A stretch of 64,000 bases of DNA from Cellulomonas denverensis (lineage in GTDB: Bacteria; Actinomycetota; Actinomycetes; Actinomycetales; Cellulomonadaceae). This document shows, piece after piece, positions 53,023-61,861 of the stretch. The notes under the pieces were generated by a model. That model was not told the DNA's origin. It did no database searches and saw only the letters and a list, made by a program, of their open reading frames with translations. Numbering within the stretch: the first letter of the stretch is position 1; every line of letters begins with the position of its first letter. The stretch spans positions 124,001 to 188,000 of the forward strand of contig NZ_JAAXOX010000003.1 in assembly GCF_012396125.1 (NCBI RefSeq), in the 5' to 3' direction. The position numbers and the translations under genes are program-made.

Positions 53023-55062
53023 GTGCTGCTCGGTGTTCCCGAGCGCTCGGTCCTGATCCTGTTCGGTCTGGGCCTCGCCGGGGTGATTGCGGCCCTGGCC
53101 GGGGCCTTCCGCCCGGTGGTGGTCCTGCCGATCGCCGCACTGCTGATCGCCGTGTCCTGGCGCGCGGTGCCTCCGCTGCCGAGCGCCGGACGCCGACCTG
53201 CCGCCGCGGTGGCAGTGCTGCTCGGGTTGGTCGCGGTCTGGCTCTGGGCCGGGTCGCGCGCGGTCGCCGAGTACGTGGTGGTGAACCGCGATCCGGGCTT
53301 CCTGACCCTGCGGGCGCTGTGGATGTCCGGCCATCCCTCGGCGCTGATCCCGGTGGGGGCTGCAGAGGGGGCGGCGGTGTCCGGCGCCGCGGCGGGCACC
53401 GAGGCGTTCGCGTTGTCCGGCGGCCTGCTGCACGCCCAGGGCAACACCATGCTGCCGAGTGTGCTGGCGGTCGGCGGGTGGTGGGGCGGGGACCGGATGG
53501 TGCTCGGCGGCAACCTGGTGATCGGTGCGGTCGCCCTGCTGGGGTGTTACGCGCTGGCCCGCCGCCTGATCGGACCGTGGTGGGCGCTGCTGCCGGTGGT
53601 CGCCCTGGGTGTCAGCCTGCCGTTCCTCGCCTTCGCCCGGGCGGCGTACACCGAGCCGCTGACCCTGGCGCTGCTGACCGGCGGGCTGGCGATCGCGGTC
53701 GGCGGCTGGAGGCAGGGGCCCATCCCCGGTGTGCGGGGGATCGCCGCGCATCTGCTCGCCGGGGCGATGGTGGGTGGGGTGGCCGCAGCCCGGATCGACG
53801 GTGGCGTGTCTGTCTCCGGCTTCGTGCTCGGGGTGACCGGGGCGGCCTGGCTGGACGGCGCCTTCGATCCTGGGGCGCGCCGTCGCGCGTTCGCTGGGAT
53901 CGCCGGTGCGGTAGTGGTGGGCGCGATCGGGGTGCTCGATGCCGCGGTACTCAGCCCGGCGTACCTGGCGACGCACCGGACCCAGCTCGGGCTGCTCGGG
54001 GTGGCGACGATGCTGGTGGTGGTGCTCTGCGCGGCCCTGCTGAAGGTTCCCCGGGACGCCGCACACCGCTTGCTCCGACATCGCCGCGCCCTGGCTGTGG
54101 TGCTCCCGGGCGCGGTGCTGGCGGTCGGGGTGCTGCTGGCCACCCGGCCCTGGTGGTACACCGCGCACCGGATCGACCCGTCGTCGGGGGCCGCGCTGGC
54201 CGTGCAAGGGCTCCAGATGGCGGCTGAGGTGCCGGTGGACGGGACGCGGTCCTATGACGAGCAGACCCTGACCTGGGTCGCCTGGTACCTCGGCGTCCCG
54301 GCGGTGGTGCTGGGCGTGCTGGGCTGGGCACTGCTGACCCGCTGGGCGGTCCGCCGTCGGGACGCCGGGGCGGCGGTGGGTGTGGTGACGCTGATGGTGG
54401 CGGCCGTCTTCCCGCTGGTGATGGTGAACATCACCCCGGATCAACTCTGGGCGGTGCGGCGTCTGGTGCCGGGGACCTTCCCCGCGGTGCTGATCGGTGC
54501 GGCCACGGCGCTGGCGGCGCTGGCCGGGCCGGTGCGGACCCCATGGCGGGGGAGGGTCGGCCGCTGGGCGGCAGAGCCCCGCCCACGGCGGGTGCTGGCC
54601 GGGTTGGGGGTGGCGTCGATGGTGGCCCTGCCGTTGTCGGTCTGGTCGCCGGCCGCGAATACTGTCGAGCTCTCCGGCCGCCTCACCCAGGCCGAGGCCG
54701 TCTGCGCCGCCCTGGACGACCTGGGGGCCGAACGGGTGATCTGGGTGCACTCCAGCCCGTTCCGCTACCTGGCCACCCTCCGGGTGATCTGCGACGTGGA
54801 GGTGGTCGAGTTCGTGCAGCCGCCGACCGCGGAGCAGCTGGCCGCGGTGCGGGAGGCGTGGGGCGGCGGGACGGTGGCGGCGGCGAGCTTCGACGCCGAG
54901 GACCTGCCGTGGCTGCAGCAACCGTCGGTGGCGGTGGGCCGGACCGAGAGCACCACGCTGGGCCGGGAGCTGATCCGGCCGCCGTACCGGGTGGACACCA
55001 CGGTCAGCGAGGTGTGGCTGGGGACGGTGCAGCCGGACGGGCGGGTCACTCCGCTGGGCTGA
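53023..55062 (+). CDS. Large polytopic membrane protein, GT-C-like
   Basis: Membrane protein of at least 679 residues with about twelve helices and a C-terminal extracellular domain of ~140 residues. I do not recognise a named family. An NRDPGFLTLRALWM segment follows the first helices and could be the GT-C catalytic loop, containing an aspartate. Another loop motif, DPSSGAALAVQGLQ, lies near 385-398. The first standard start is a GTG at 53023 without a ribosome site. A CTG at 52978 has GGAGG 9 bases upstream and would add 15 residues including the basic ARR before the first helix (694 residues). It overlaps the convergent TIGR03089 gene by 17 bases. Confidence 0.75.
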   Translation: MLLGVPERSVLILFGLGLAGVIAALAGAFRPVVVLPIAALLIAVSWRAVPPLPSAGRRPAAAVAVLLGLVAVWLWAGSRAVAEYVVVNRDPGFLTLRALWMSGHPSALIPVGAAEGAAVSGAAAGTEAFALSGGLLHAQGNTMLPSVLAVGGWWGGDRMVLGGNLVIGAVALLGCYALARRLIGPWWALLPVVALGVSLPFLAFARAAYTEPLTLALLTGGLAIAVGGWRQGPIPGVRGIAAHLLAGAMVGGVAAARIDGGVSVSGFVLGVTGAAWLDGAFDPGARRRAFAGIAGAVVVGAIGVLDAAVLSPAYLATHRTQLGLLGVATMLVVVLCAALLKVPRDAAHRLLRHRRALAVVLPGAVLAVGVLLATRPWWYTAHRIDPSSGAALAVQGLQMAAEVPVDGTRSYDEQTLTWVAWYLGVPAVVLGVLGWALLTRWAVRRRDAGAAVGVVTLMVAAVFPLVMVNITPDQLWAVRRLVPGTFPAVLIGAATALAALAGPVRTPWRGRVGRWAAEPRPRRVLAGLGVASMVALPLSVWSPAANTVELSGRLTQAEAVCAALDDLGAERVIWVHSSPFRYLATLRVICDVEVVEFVQPPTAEQLAAVREAWGGGTVAAASFDAEDLPWLQQPSVAVGRTESTTLGRELIRPPYRVDTTVSEVWLGTVQPDGRVTPLG

Positions 55063-55756
55063 GCCGGTGCCCGATCCGCTCGGTGGCCACGATCCGCTCG
55101 ACCTGGCCGGGGTCGTGGTCGGCGGTCACCAGCACCAGCGAGCCGTCCCGGAGCAGCACGCCCAGGGCGGTGAGCAGGAAGCGGTGCGGGTCGGTGCCGG
55201 CGGTGACCGGCAGCAGCACCCGGGCGCCGGTGGGCACGTCGGCGGCGGCGTCGGCAGCGGTGGCCAGATCGCCGTGGGTCAGACCGGGCAGGGCGGGGTC
55301 GCCGGCGGCGGGGTCGGGGGCCCAGCCGATCTGGTCGCCGTAGGTCATCACGGCCTGGGCGGCGTCGATCACCCCGGCGGCCAGGGGCGGCCCGGGCCAG
55401 CGCAGTGCCAGGGCGGGTAGCGCGACGGCGACGAGATCGACGGCGGGGCCGGCCTGGTCGGGGCGGTCGGTGATCCGGACGTCGGGGATCGGGTCGTCGC
55501 TGACCGCGGCTCCACAGCGCCAGGCGGCCAGGGCCCAGACCACGGTGCGCCAGTGCGGCGGCAGGGCGATCGACACCACCGAGCCGGGGCCGGTGTCGAA
55601 CTCCTCGACCATCAGGTTGACGGTCTTGGTGACCCAGTTGTCCAGGACGGCACCGGACAGCTCGATCCGCTCGCCCTGCGGTCCGTACCAGGTGAGCCGG
55701 GGCCGGCCCGGGTCGCGGTGCAGTCCGGCGAGCAGGGTGCTGACGGTGGTGGCCAT
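55046..55756 (-). CDS. TIGR03089-family protein
   Basis: Conserved actinobacterial protein of 236 residues (the mycobacterial Rv3268 type) of unknown function. It resembles a truncated AMP-binding (ANL) enzyme: an N-terminal stretch PRLTWYGPQGERIELSG near 16-32 and ALPPHWRTVVWALAAWRCG near 60-78, but it has no P-loop (A3) motif and no C-terminal domain. It is therefore unlikely to adenylate a substrate in the usual way. TAGGCT lies 7 bases before the ATG at 55756, a leaderless arrangement. It is divergent from whiB2 and overlaps the convergent membrane protein gene by 17 bases. Confidence 0.88.
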   Translation of the reverse strand: MATTVSTLLAGLHRDPGRPRLTWYGPQGERIELSGAVLDNWVTKTVNLMVEEFDTGPGSVVSIALPPHWRTVVWALAAWRCGAAVSDDPIPDVRITDRPDQAGPAVDLVAVALPALALRWPGPPLAAGVIDAAQAVMTYGDQIGWAPDPAAGDPALPGLTHGDLATAADAAADVPTGARVLLPVTAGTDPHRFLLTALGVLLRDGSLVLVTADHDPGQVERIVATERIGHRLSPAE

Positions 55757-55763
55757 GCTGGTC

Positions 55764-55769
55764 AGCCTA
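55764..55769 (-). promoter_or_regulatory. Candidate leaderless -10 element (TAGGCT) for the TIGR03089 gene
   Basis: TAGGCT on the minus strand, 7 bases before the ATG at 55756; no ribosome site between. Confidence 0.5.
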
Positions 55770-55901
55770 GGTGGCGCGGGCGGTGGCCGGTGATGGCGGG
55801 CAACCTCAGGCACTTGCGGAGACCGGGTGAAGGGAGCGTGGGCGGCCCGGGCGCGCCCAATCGGACAATCCACGCAGTCGACCGCAATAGCACGGCTCGG
55901 C

Positions 55902-55930
55902 TTGACGGATGGGAACGACACCCGTGTAAT
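55902..55930 (+). promoter_or_regulatory. Strong sigma-70-type promoter for whiB2
   Basis: -35 TTGACG (55902-55907) and -10 TGTAAT (55925-55930) are separated by 17 bases, each one mismatch from consensus. Predicted transcript start near 55937 gives a leader of about 109 bases before the ATG at 56046. It is the best promoter in the window and lies in its largest intergenic region (55757-56045). The spacer reads GGATGGGAACGACACCCG at its core, which might hold a regulator site. Confidence 0.75.
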
Positions 55931-56045
55931 TTCAGTCAACACGCGGCGAGTCGCAGCTGTGCGTCCCCCCAGGGAACGGACGGCGCGCCATCGCCCAGGG
56001 GGCACCACCGATAGCACTTCACCACGATCGAGCGCGGAGGCACAC

Positions 56046-56375
56046 ATGTGGAATCTGCTCGACGACGACGGGGGCTTCCCGTCCGACGCGCTCACCTCTC
56101 CGTCGTCCGAGGGCGCAGCGGTCCTGCCGCTGTTCGGCAGCCCCGACGACGACGGACTGATGGGCTGGCAGGAGCGGGCGCTGTGCGCCCAGACCGACCC
56201 GGAGGCCTTCTTCCCGGAGAAGGGCGGGTCCACCCGGGAGGCCAAGAAGGTCTGCCAGAGCTGCGAGGTCAAGGCCGAGTGCCTGGAGTACGCACTGGAG
56301 AACGACGAGCGCTTCGGGATCTGGGGCGGGCTGTCCGAACGCGAGCGCCGCAAGCTCAAGCGGCGTGTGGTCTGA
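56046..56375 (+). CDS. whiB2: WhiB-family iron-sulfur transcription factor, WhiB2/WhmD type
   Basis: Small [4Fe-4S] regulator of 109 residues that acts with the principal sigma factor; the WhiB2/WhmD group controls septation and division. Four cluster-binding cysteines are C47, C70, C73 and C79 (C-x2-C-x5-C). The G-I-W-G-G turn lies at 91-95, and the basic tail RRKLKRR follows. The WQERALCAQTDPEAFF and PEKGGSTREAK segments match the WhiB2 group closely. The N-terminus (1-40) is acidic and variable. ATG with GGAGG about 8 bases upstream; strong promoter 110 bases further up. Neighbours match the mycobacterial whiB2 region. Confidence 0.96.
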   Translation: MWNLLDDDGGFPSDALTSPSSEGAAVLPLFGSPDDDGLMGWQERALCAQTDPEAFFPEKGGSTREAKKVCQSCEVKAECLEYALENDERFGIWGGLSERERRKLKRRVV

Positions 56376-56411
56376 CGACCCGGGGCCCTCGGGCCGCATG
56401 ATGGCCTGAGG

Positions 56412-59400
56412 ATGCCCGAACAGACTCCCTCCACCGGCTCGGTACCGGCCGCCACCCTCGAGGTGACCGCGGTCCTGGTCACCCGCGGCCGTACCCCCTT
56501 CCTCCCGGCCACGTTGCGTGCGCTGGCCGCCCAGACCCGTGCCCCCGGCCGGGTGGTGGTGGTCGAGGTCGACGACGAACCCGATCCCCGGCTGCCCGCC
56601 ACCCTGGACGCCGCCGGGGTGCGCGCCACCCTGCTGCACGACCCGCGCGCCACCACCTTCGGCGCCGCGGTCCGCACCGCCGCGGGCTCCGGCACCGAGG
56701 GGTGGCTGTGGCTGCTGCACGACGACAGCGCCCCCGACCCGACCGCCCTGGCCGAGTTGGTCCGCGCGGTGGAGGCCGCCCCGTCGGTGACCATCGCCGG
56801 ACCCAAGCAGCGCACCTGGACCCGTCCGGTACGGCTGCTGGAGGTCGGGGTGCGCACCTCCCGCTCCGGCCACCGGGCCCGCGACGTCGAACCCGGTGAG
56901 GTGGACCAGGGCCAGCACGACGGCCGGGACGACGTGCTGGCGGTGGGCACCGCCGGGATGCTGATCCGCCGGGATGTCTGGACCGAGTTGAACGGGCCGG
57001 ACCCGGTGCTCGGGCCGTTCGGCGACGGGCTGGACCTGTGCCGGCGCGCCCGGCTGGCCGGTCACCGCGTGGTCGTGGTGCCCGGTGCGGTGGTGCGGCA
57101 CGCCCAGGCCTCGCTGCACGGGCTGCGCGGCGCGGATGCCGGCCCGGACGCCTTCGTCGATCTGGATGCCGACGGGGAGCCGGACGGTGCCGACCCCCGC
57201 CGTTCCTACGCCGCCCGCCGGACCGCGCTGCTGCACCAGCGGCTGACCGGTGTCCCGCTGCTCGCGGTGCCGTTCGTGGCGCTGCTGGCCTGCCTGACAG
57301 CGGTGCTGCGGATGCTGGTCCGGATCGCCGGGAAGGAACCCGGTCTGGCCGCGGCCGAGATCACCGCCACGCTGCGTGCCCTCGGCCGCCCGGGCGCGGT
57401 GATCCGCGCCCGTCGCCAGGCCCGCCGTACCCGGCGGCTGCCCCGGGGCGCGATCCGGCCGCTGCAGGCCGACCTGCGCACGGTGTGGCGGCAGTGGCGC
57501 GACCGCCGTCTGACCCGCGCCGAGGCCCGCCGGGTCCGCCGGGCGCCGTCCGAACTGGAACTGCGCGAGCTGGCCGCACTGGCCCGCCGCCGACGGGTCA
57601 CGCTGGCGGTGGGCGTGGTCGCGCTGCTCGCCGTGACCGGCCTCGCCCTCGGCCGCCAGCTGATCGCCGTGCTGGGCGGTGCCGGGCTGAACGGCGGCGA
57701 CCTGATGCCGGCCGGTTCCGGACTGTCCGATCTGTGGCAGACCGTGTCGACCGGCTGGGTGCCCGCCGACCTCGGCGACCGCGGCCCGGCGGACGCCCTG
57801 CTGACCGCCCTGATGCCGTTGACCGCGCTGGCCGGCGGGAGCCTGGATACCGGGTTGGCCGTGCTGGTGCTGGGCTCGGTGCTGCTGGCCGGGCTGGGCG
57901 CCTGGTTCGCCGCCGGTGCCGCCACCCGCTCGGTCGGGGTCCGGCTGTGGGCGGCGATCGCCTGGGCCGCGCTGCCCAGCCTGCTGCTCGCCGCGGGGGA
58001 GGGCCGGGTCGGTGCGCTGCTGGTGCACCTGGCACTGCCCTGGTTCCTGCTCGGCCTGGCCCGGGCGGCCGGTGTGCAACAGGTGGACCGGGTGGCCTCC
58101 GGCCTGGACACCGTGGACCGCGATCCGGTGCAGGCCGGGCCCGACGTGGCCGCGGAGGACTGGCCGGACCCGGAGGCGTGGGCGCGGTCCGGGTTCCGGG
58201 AGATGCGCCGGGGTGGTCGGCGGCGCCGCAAGGGGACCGACGCTGTCGGGGACGCCAACGGCGAGGGGCACGCCACGTCCGAGGCTGCGGCCGCTGAGGG
58301 GAGCGCTGCCTCCGAGGGGCACGCCGCCGGGGATCGCAACCACGGCGGGGCCGCGGACGCCTCCGGTCCCTCCGCGACGCCCGGCGACGAAACCCCCGGC
58401 CACGAGCCCACCGACCCCGGCCACGAGCCCACCGACCCCGGCCACGAGCCCGCGACCCCCGCCGCCCCGCCCCGCCCCGCCGCGGCGCCGACCCCGGCCC
58501 TGGCCCCGGTGACCACCTCGATCACGCTGCCCGCCCTGGACCACCCGGGGGACCCCGATCTGCAGCCGGGCACCGCCCCGGCCGAGGACCCCACCCCCAC
58601 CGGCTCGATCGCCGCCGCGGCGGGCGCCTCCCTGGCGCTGGCACTGGTGGTGGCCGGCGCCCCGGTGCTGCTGCTGCCCGCCCTGGTGCTGCTGGTGGTC
58701 GCCGCCTGCTGCGCGCCGAAGGGCCGCCGTCGCCGGCTGGTGCTGGCCGGGCTGCCCGCCGTGGTGCTGCTCGGCCCGACGCTGGCCGAGGCCGCCTCCC
58801 GTGGCGCGGAGGGCTGGCGGCTGCTGGTCGCCGACCCGGGGTCGCCGCAGGCCACCGCGCCGGTGGACGCGGTGCTCCAGCTCCTGGGCGTCCCGGCCGA
58901 CGTGAGCGGGCTGGTGCCCGGTCCGGTGGCGGAACTGCTCGGCACCGATCTGGCCGCCTGGTGGCCCGCGCTGGGGGGCGCCGGGATCCTGCTGCCCGCC
59001 CTGGTGGCGCTGTGCCGCGGCCGCGAGGTGGCCCGCGGGGTCCGGCTCGGCTGGCTGATGGCGGCCCTGGGGTTGGCGGTGGCCGCGCTCTCCGGCCGGG
59101 TGGTGGTCGGCCAGCAGGGCGGGACGGCGGTGACCGGCTGGACCGGCACCGGGCTGTCCTTCGCCTATGCCGGGCTGCTCGCCGCCGCGGTGCTCGGCAC
59201 CCGGGGCGTGCAGCGGGTGCTGGCCGGATCGAACTTCGGCTGGCGCCAGGTGACCGCCGGTGTGGTGACCCTGGTGGCGGTGCTGCTGCCGGTGGCCGGC
59301 TGGGCGGGGTGGGCCTGGCAGAGCCACCAGCAGGAGGTCGGGGCGCTGGACACCCTGGACCGGTCGGTGGTGCCCGCGATCGGGCGGCAGACCCAGCAGG

Positions 59401-60209
59401 GCCCGGACGCCCCGCGGGTGCTGGCCCTGACCGTGGACGCGGACGGCATCACCGGCTGGCAGCTGCTCCGCGGCGACGGACCGCGGCTGGTCGAGGAGTC
59501 GGCCGTGGTGCGCACCCGTGGCCTGACCGGCGAGCTGGCCGACCCCGGGACCGCCGAGGACGACCCGGCCACCGCCGAGCTGGTGGACCTGGTGGCCCGG
59601 CTGTCGGTGGGCTCGGGGGAGGACGTCTCCGCCGAGCTGGCCGCGCTGGCGGTGGCGGATGTGCTGGTGCCCACGGTGAGCGAGGACGACACCTCGGTGC
59701 GCGGCCAGCAGCGGACGGCCCTGATCGGCCGCCTGGACGCCACCCCCGGCCTGGAACGGATCACCGAGGTCTCCGCGGGCGTGATCTGGCGGGTGCAGCC
59801 GACCGCCGCCGGTGGTGACGTCGACCAGGTGGTGACCGCCTGGGCCCGGCTGCTGCCCGACGCCTCCGCCGCCTCCGACGCCCAGGGGCTGTCCGGCTCC
59901 GGCGCGGTGGCCGTGGCGGCCCAGGGCACCACGGTGGACACCACGATCCCGGCCGGTGACTCCGGTCGCCTGCTGGTGCTGGCCGAGCGCGCCGACTCCG
60001 GGTGGCGGGCCACCCTGGACGGACGCCCGCTGCGCAGCGTGACCGAGGGCTGGCGGCAGACCTTCGAGGTGGGCGCCGCGGGTGGCCACCTGGTGGTGAG
60101 CTACCAGCCGGCCGACCGCACGCCCTGGCTGATCGCCCAGGCGGTGGTCGGGGTGCTGGCCCTGCTGCTGGCGGTGCCGGTGCGCCGCCGCCGGGCCGGG
60201 AGGAGATGA
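56412..60209 (+). CDS. GT2 glycosyltransferase fused to a large membrane domain
   Basis: Protein of 1,265 residues. A GT2-like domain (about 10-230) has VTAVLVTRGRTPFLPATL near 15-32, LLHDDSAPDP near 100-109 and a DGLDLCRRARLAG motif near 203-215. Membrane helices occur near 285-310 and 400-420, in clusters at about 455-560 and 735-780, then from 850 on, with a last helix near 1240. A low-complexity stretch (about 615-720), rich in Ala, Gly, Pro and Thr with DPGHEPT repeats, sits between membrane clusters. The extracellular region near 990-1235 is beta-rich. ATG with TGAGG upstream, 36 bases after whiB2. Such proteins lie between whiB2 and DUF5719 genes in many actinobacteria; their product is unknown to me. 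Confidence 0.85.
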   Translation: MPEQTPSTGSVPAATLEVTAVLVTRGRTPFLPATLRALAAQTRAPGRVVVVEVDDEPDPRLPATLDAAGVRATLLHDPRATTFGAAVRTAAGSGTEGWLWLLHDDSAPDPTALAELVRAVEAAPSVTIAGPKQRTWTRPVRLLEVGVRTSRSGHRARDVEPGEVDQGQHDGRDDVLAVGTAGMLIRRDVWTELNGPDPVLGPFGDGLDLCRRARLAGHRVVVVPGAVVRHAQASLHGLRGADAGPDAFVDLDADGEPDGADPRRSYAARRTALLHQRLTGVPLLAVPFVALLACLTAVLRMLVRIAGKEPGLAAAEITATLRALGRPGAVIRARRQARRTRRLPRGAIRPLQADLRTVWRQWRDRRLTRAEARRVRRAPSELELRELAALARRRRVTLAVGVVALLAVTGLALGRQLIAVLGGAGLNGGDLMPAGSGLSDLWQTVSTGWVPADLGDRGPADALLTALMPLTALAGGSLDTGLAVLVLGSVLLAGLGAWFAAGAATRSVGVRLWAAIAWAALPSLLLAAGEGRVGALLVHLALPWFLLGLARAAGVQQVDRVASGLDTVDRDPVQAGPDVAAEDWPDPEAWARSGFREMRRGGRRRRKGTDAVGDANGEGHATSEAAAAEGSAASEGHAAGDRNHGGAADASGPSATPGDETPGHEPTDPGHEPTDPGHEPATPAAPPRPAAAPTPALAPVTTSITLPALDHPGDPDLQPGTAPAEDPTPTGSIAAAAGASLALALVVAGAPVLLLPALVLLVVAACCAPKGRRRRLVLAGLPAVVLLGPTLAEAASRGAEGWRLLVADPGSPQATAPVDAVLQLLGVPADVSGLVPGPVAELLGTDLAAWWPALGGAGILLPALVALCRGREVARGVRLGWLMAALGLAVAALSGRVVVGQQGGTAVTGWTGTGLSFAYAGLLAAAVLGTRGVQRVLAGSNFGWRQVTAGVVTLVAVLLPVAGWAGWAWQSHQQEVGALDTLDRSVVPAIGRQTQQGPDAPRVLALTVDADGITGWQLLRGDGPRLVEESAVVRTRGLTGELADPGTAEDDPATAELVDLVARLSVGSGEDVSAELAALAVADVLVPTVSEDDTSVRGQQRTALIGRLDATPGLERITEVSAGVIWRVQPTAAGGDVDQVVTAWARLLPDASAASDAQGLSGSGAVAVAAQGTTVDTTIPAGDSGRLLVLAERADSGWRATLDGRPLRSVTEGWRQTFEVGAAGGHLVVSYQPADRTPWLIAQAVVGVLALLLAVPVRRRRAGRR
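58394..58451 (+). repeat. 21-base tandem repeat inside the GT2/membrane gene
   Basis: Unit CCCCGGCCACGAGCCCACCGA repeated in frame: two full copies (58394-58414, 58415-58435) and 16 bases of a third. It encodes the heptad PGHEPTD and lies in the low-complexity linker. Confidence 0.9.
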
Positions 60210-60210
60210 G

Positions 60211-61830
60211 ATGACCGAGCCGACCACGCCCGAGCCCCGTCGCGGGCGCGCCGCCCGGTGGCTGAGCGGGCTGCTGGTGCTGGCGCTGGCCGGTGGGGCC
60301 ACCGCGCTGGGGGTCGTCCTGCCCCGCACCGACGTCGCCGCCTCCGGTGCCACCGAGGTGGACGTCCCGGCGGGCACCACCAGCCTGGTGTGCCCGGGGC
60401 CGCTGACCCTGCCCGAGGAGTCGGGCGCGGGCGGGTCGGACTTCCAGCGGGTCCCGGTGGACCCGGTGGTCCGGACCTCCCTGCTGGACACCGCGGGCGG
60501 CAGCTCGGTCACCGCCACCGTGCTGGACGGCGACACCACCTCGCTGTCCGGGGGGTCTGCGCTGGTGGACGACCCGGCGGCGCCGGTGCTGGTGACCGCT
60601 CCGGCCCAGGACGGTGAGCCGGCCCGGGTGGCGGGCAGCACCAGTGCGGTGGTCACCGACGGCGACCTGCGCGGACTCGCCGCGGGCAGCTGCACCACCG
60701 CCGCCTCGGACGTCTGGCTGGTGGGCGGCAGCACGGCCCTGGAGAGCACCGCCGATCTGGTGCTGGTCAACCCCGGCGTGACGGCGGCGCAGGTGACGCT
60801 GACCATGTGGGGCCCGGCCGGTCAGGTCGACCTGGCGAACTCCACCGACGTCCTGGTCGCCCCGCAGTCCAGCCGCACCGTGGTGCTGCCCGGCGTGGCG
60901 GCGGAGGAGCGCCGGATCGTGGTGCACGCCCAGGCCTCGGGCGGCCAGATCTCCGCGTACCTGCAGGACTCGCTGCTCGACGGGCTGACCCCGCGCGGCA
61001 CCGATCTGGTCACCGCCGGCGCGGCCCCAGCGCAGCGGCAGGTGGTGCCGGGGCTCGAACTCGCCGAGACCGGCGCCGAGGACGCGGACACCGCCCAGCT
61101 CCGGCTGGTGGCGCCCGGGGACGAGGACGCGACCGTCTCGGTGACGATGGTCGGGCCGGACGGCGAGGTACCGCTCACCGGGGCCCAGGACCTGCAGCTG
61201 CCCGCCGGGGTGGTCACCGACGTGTCGCTGGGCGGTCTGCCGGCCGGGTCGTACACCGCGGTGGTCACCAGCGACGTGCCGGTGGTCGCCGGGGCGATGC
61301 AGGCCCGGGAGGGCAAGCCGGGCGAGCAGGACTCCGTGCCCAGGATGGACCGGAGCTGGGCCGCATCCACCGGTACCGGTGGCGGACTGGTCGCGGTGCC
61401 GGCCGGATCGCGGGGCCGGGTGCTGCTGTCCGTGCTGGACGCCGAGGGCGCGGCGGTGACCGATCCGGCCGACGAGCCCACCGCCACCCCGACCCAGGGG
61501 CAACGACCGGACGAGGACGCGGACACCCCCACCGGGCCGACCGTCGACCTGCCGATCCGGATCTACGGCGAGTCCGGCCTGCTGGACGAGCGGGAGGTCA
61601 CCGTCGAGGTCGGCAGCACCACCCGGCTGGACCTGGCCGCTCTGGACCTGGACGAGGACGTCCTGGCGGTGGAGGTGGTGCAGCCGGACGGGGTCGAGCT
61701 GGCCTGGGCGCTGTTCGCCTACCGGCAGCAGAGCGACGGCACCCTGCTGTCGGTGGTCTCCCCGCTGCTGGACCGGGACACCGCCTCCACGGTGCTGATC
61801 CGCCCCGAGGACCGGGCCGGCCTGGACTGA
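60211..61830 (+). CDS. DUF5719 family exported protein
   Basis: Actinobacterial protein of 539 residues and unknown function. A basic start leads to one membrane helix (about 17-37) with no clear cleavage site, so it is anchored with an extracellular, beta-rich body made of repeated modules of about 130 residues (for example the LVLVNPGVTAAQVTLTMWG and AQLRLVAPGDEDATVSVTMVG segments). A Thr/Pro/Asp-rich linker near 425-445 precedes the last module. Only two cysteines lie in the N-terminal third. ATG 1 base after the preceding stop, with AGGAGA upstream, so it is coupled with the GT2/membrane protein, and probably works with it outside the cell. Confidence 0.88.
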   Translation: MTEPTTPEPRRGRAARWLSGLLVLALAGGATALGVVLPRTDVAASGATEVDVPAGTTSLVCPGPLTLPEESGAGGSDFQRVPVDPVVRTSLLDTAGGSSVTATVLDGDTTSLSGGSALVDDPAAPVLVTAPAQDGEPARVAGSTSAVVTDGDLRGLAAGSCTTAASDVWLVGGSTALESTADLVLVNPGVTAAQVTLTMWGPAGQVDLANSTDVLVAPQSSRTVVLPGVAAEERRIVVHAQASGGQISAYLQDSLLDGLTPRGTDLVTAGAAPAQRQVVPGLELAETGAEDADTAQLRLVAPGDEDATVSVTMVGPDGEVPLTGAQDLQLPAGVVTDVSLGGLPAGSYTAVVTSDVPVVAGAMQAREGKPGEQDSVPRMDRSWAASTGTGGGLVAVPAGSRGRVLLSVLDAEGAAVTDPADEPTATPTQGQRPDEDADTPTGPTVDLPIRIYGESGLLDEREVTVEVGSTTRLDLAALDLDEDVLAVEVVQPDGVELAWALFAYRQQSDGTLLSVVSPLLDRDTASTVLIRPEDRAGLD

Positions 61831-61861
61831 GCCGGTCCGGCGGGCACGGCGACCGGCTCAG
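61827..61861. terminator. Hairpin enclosing two convergent stop codons
   Basis: Arms CTGAGCCGGT (61827-61836) and ACCGGCTCAG (61852-61861) form a perfect 10-base-pair stem around a GC-rich 15-base loop. The arms include the TGA of the DUF5719 gene (61828-61830) and the TCA of the WbbL-like gene (61858-61860). Probable bidirectional terminator without T-run. Confidence 0.72.

Noticed and set aside
55757-56045. Search for a small RNA or extra gene in the largest intergenic region
   Set aside because: Apart from the promoter and leader of whiB2, no convincing hairpin-plus-T-run or coding frame with a ribosome site was seen.
56019-60806. 1,595-codon open frame on the minus strand
   Set aside because: Mirror of whiB2, the GT2/membrane protein and DUF5719. 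Its sequence is Gly/Arg/Gln/His-rich with no motif, whereas the plus-strand genes have motifs, ribosome sites and correct order.
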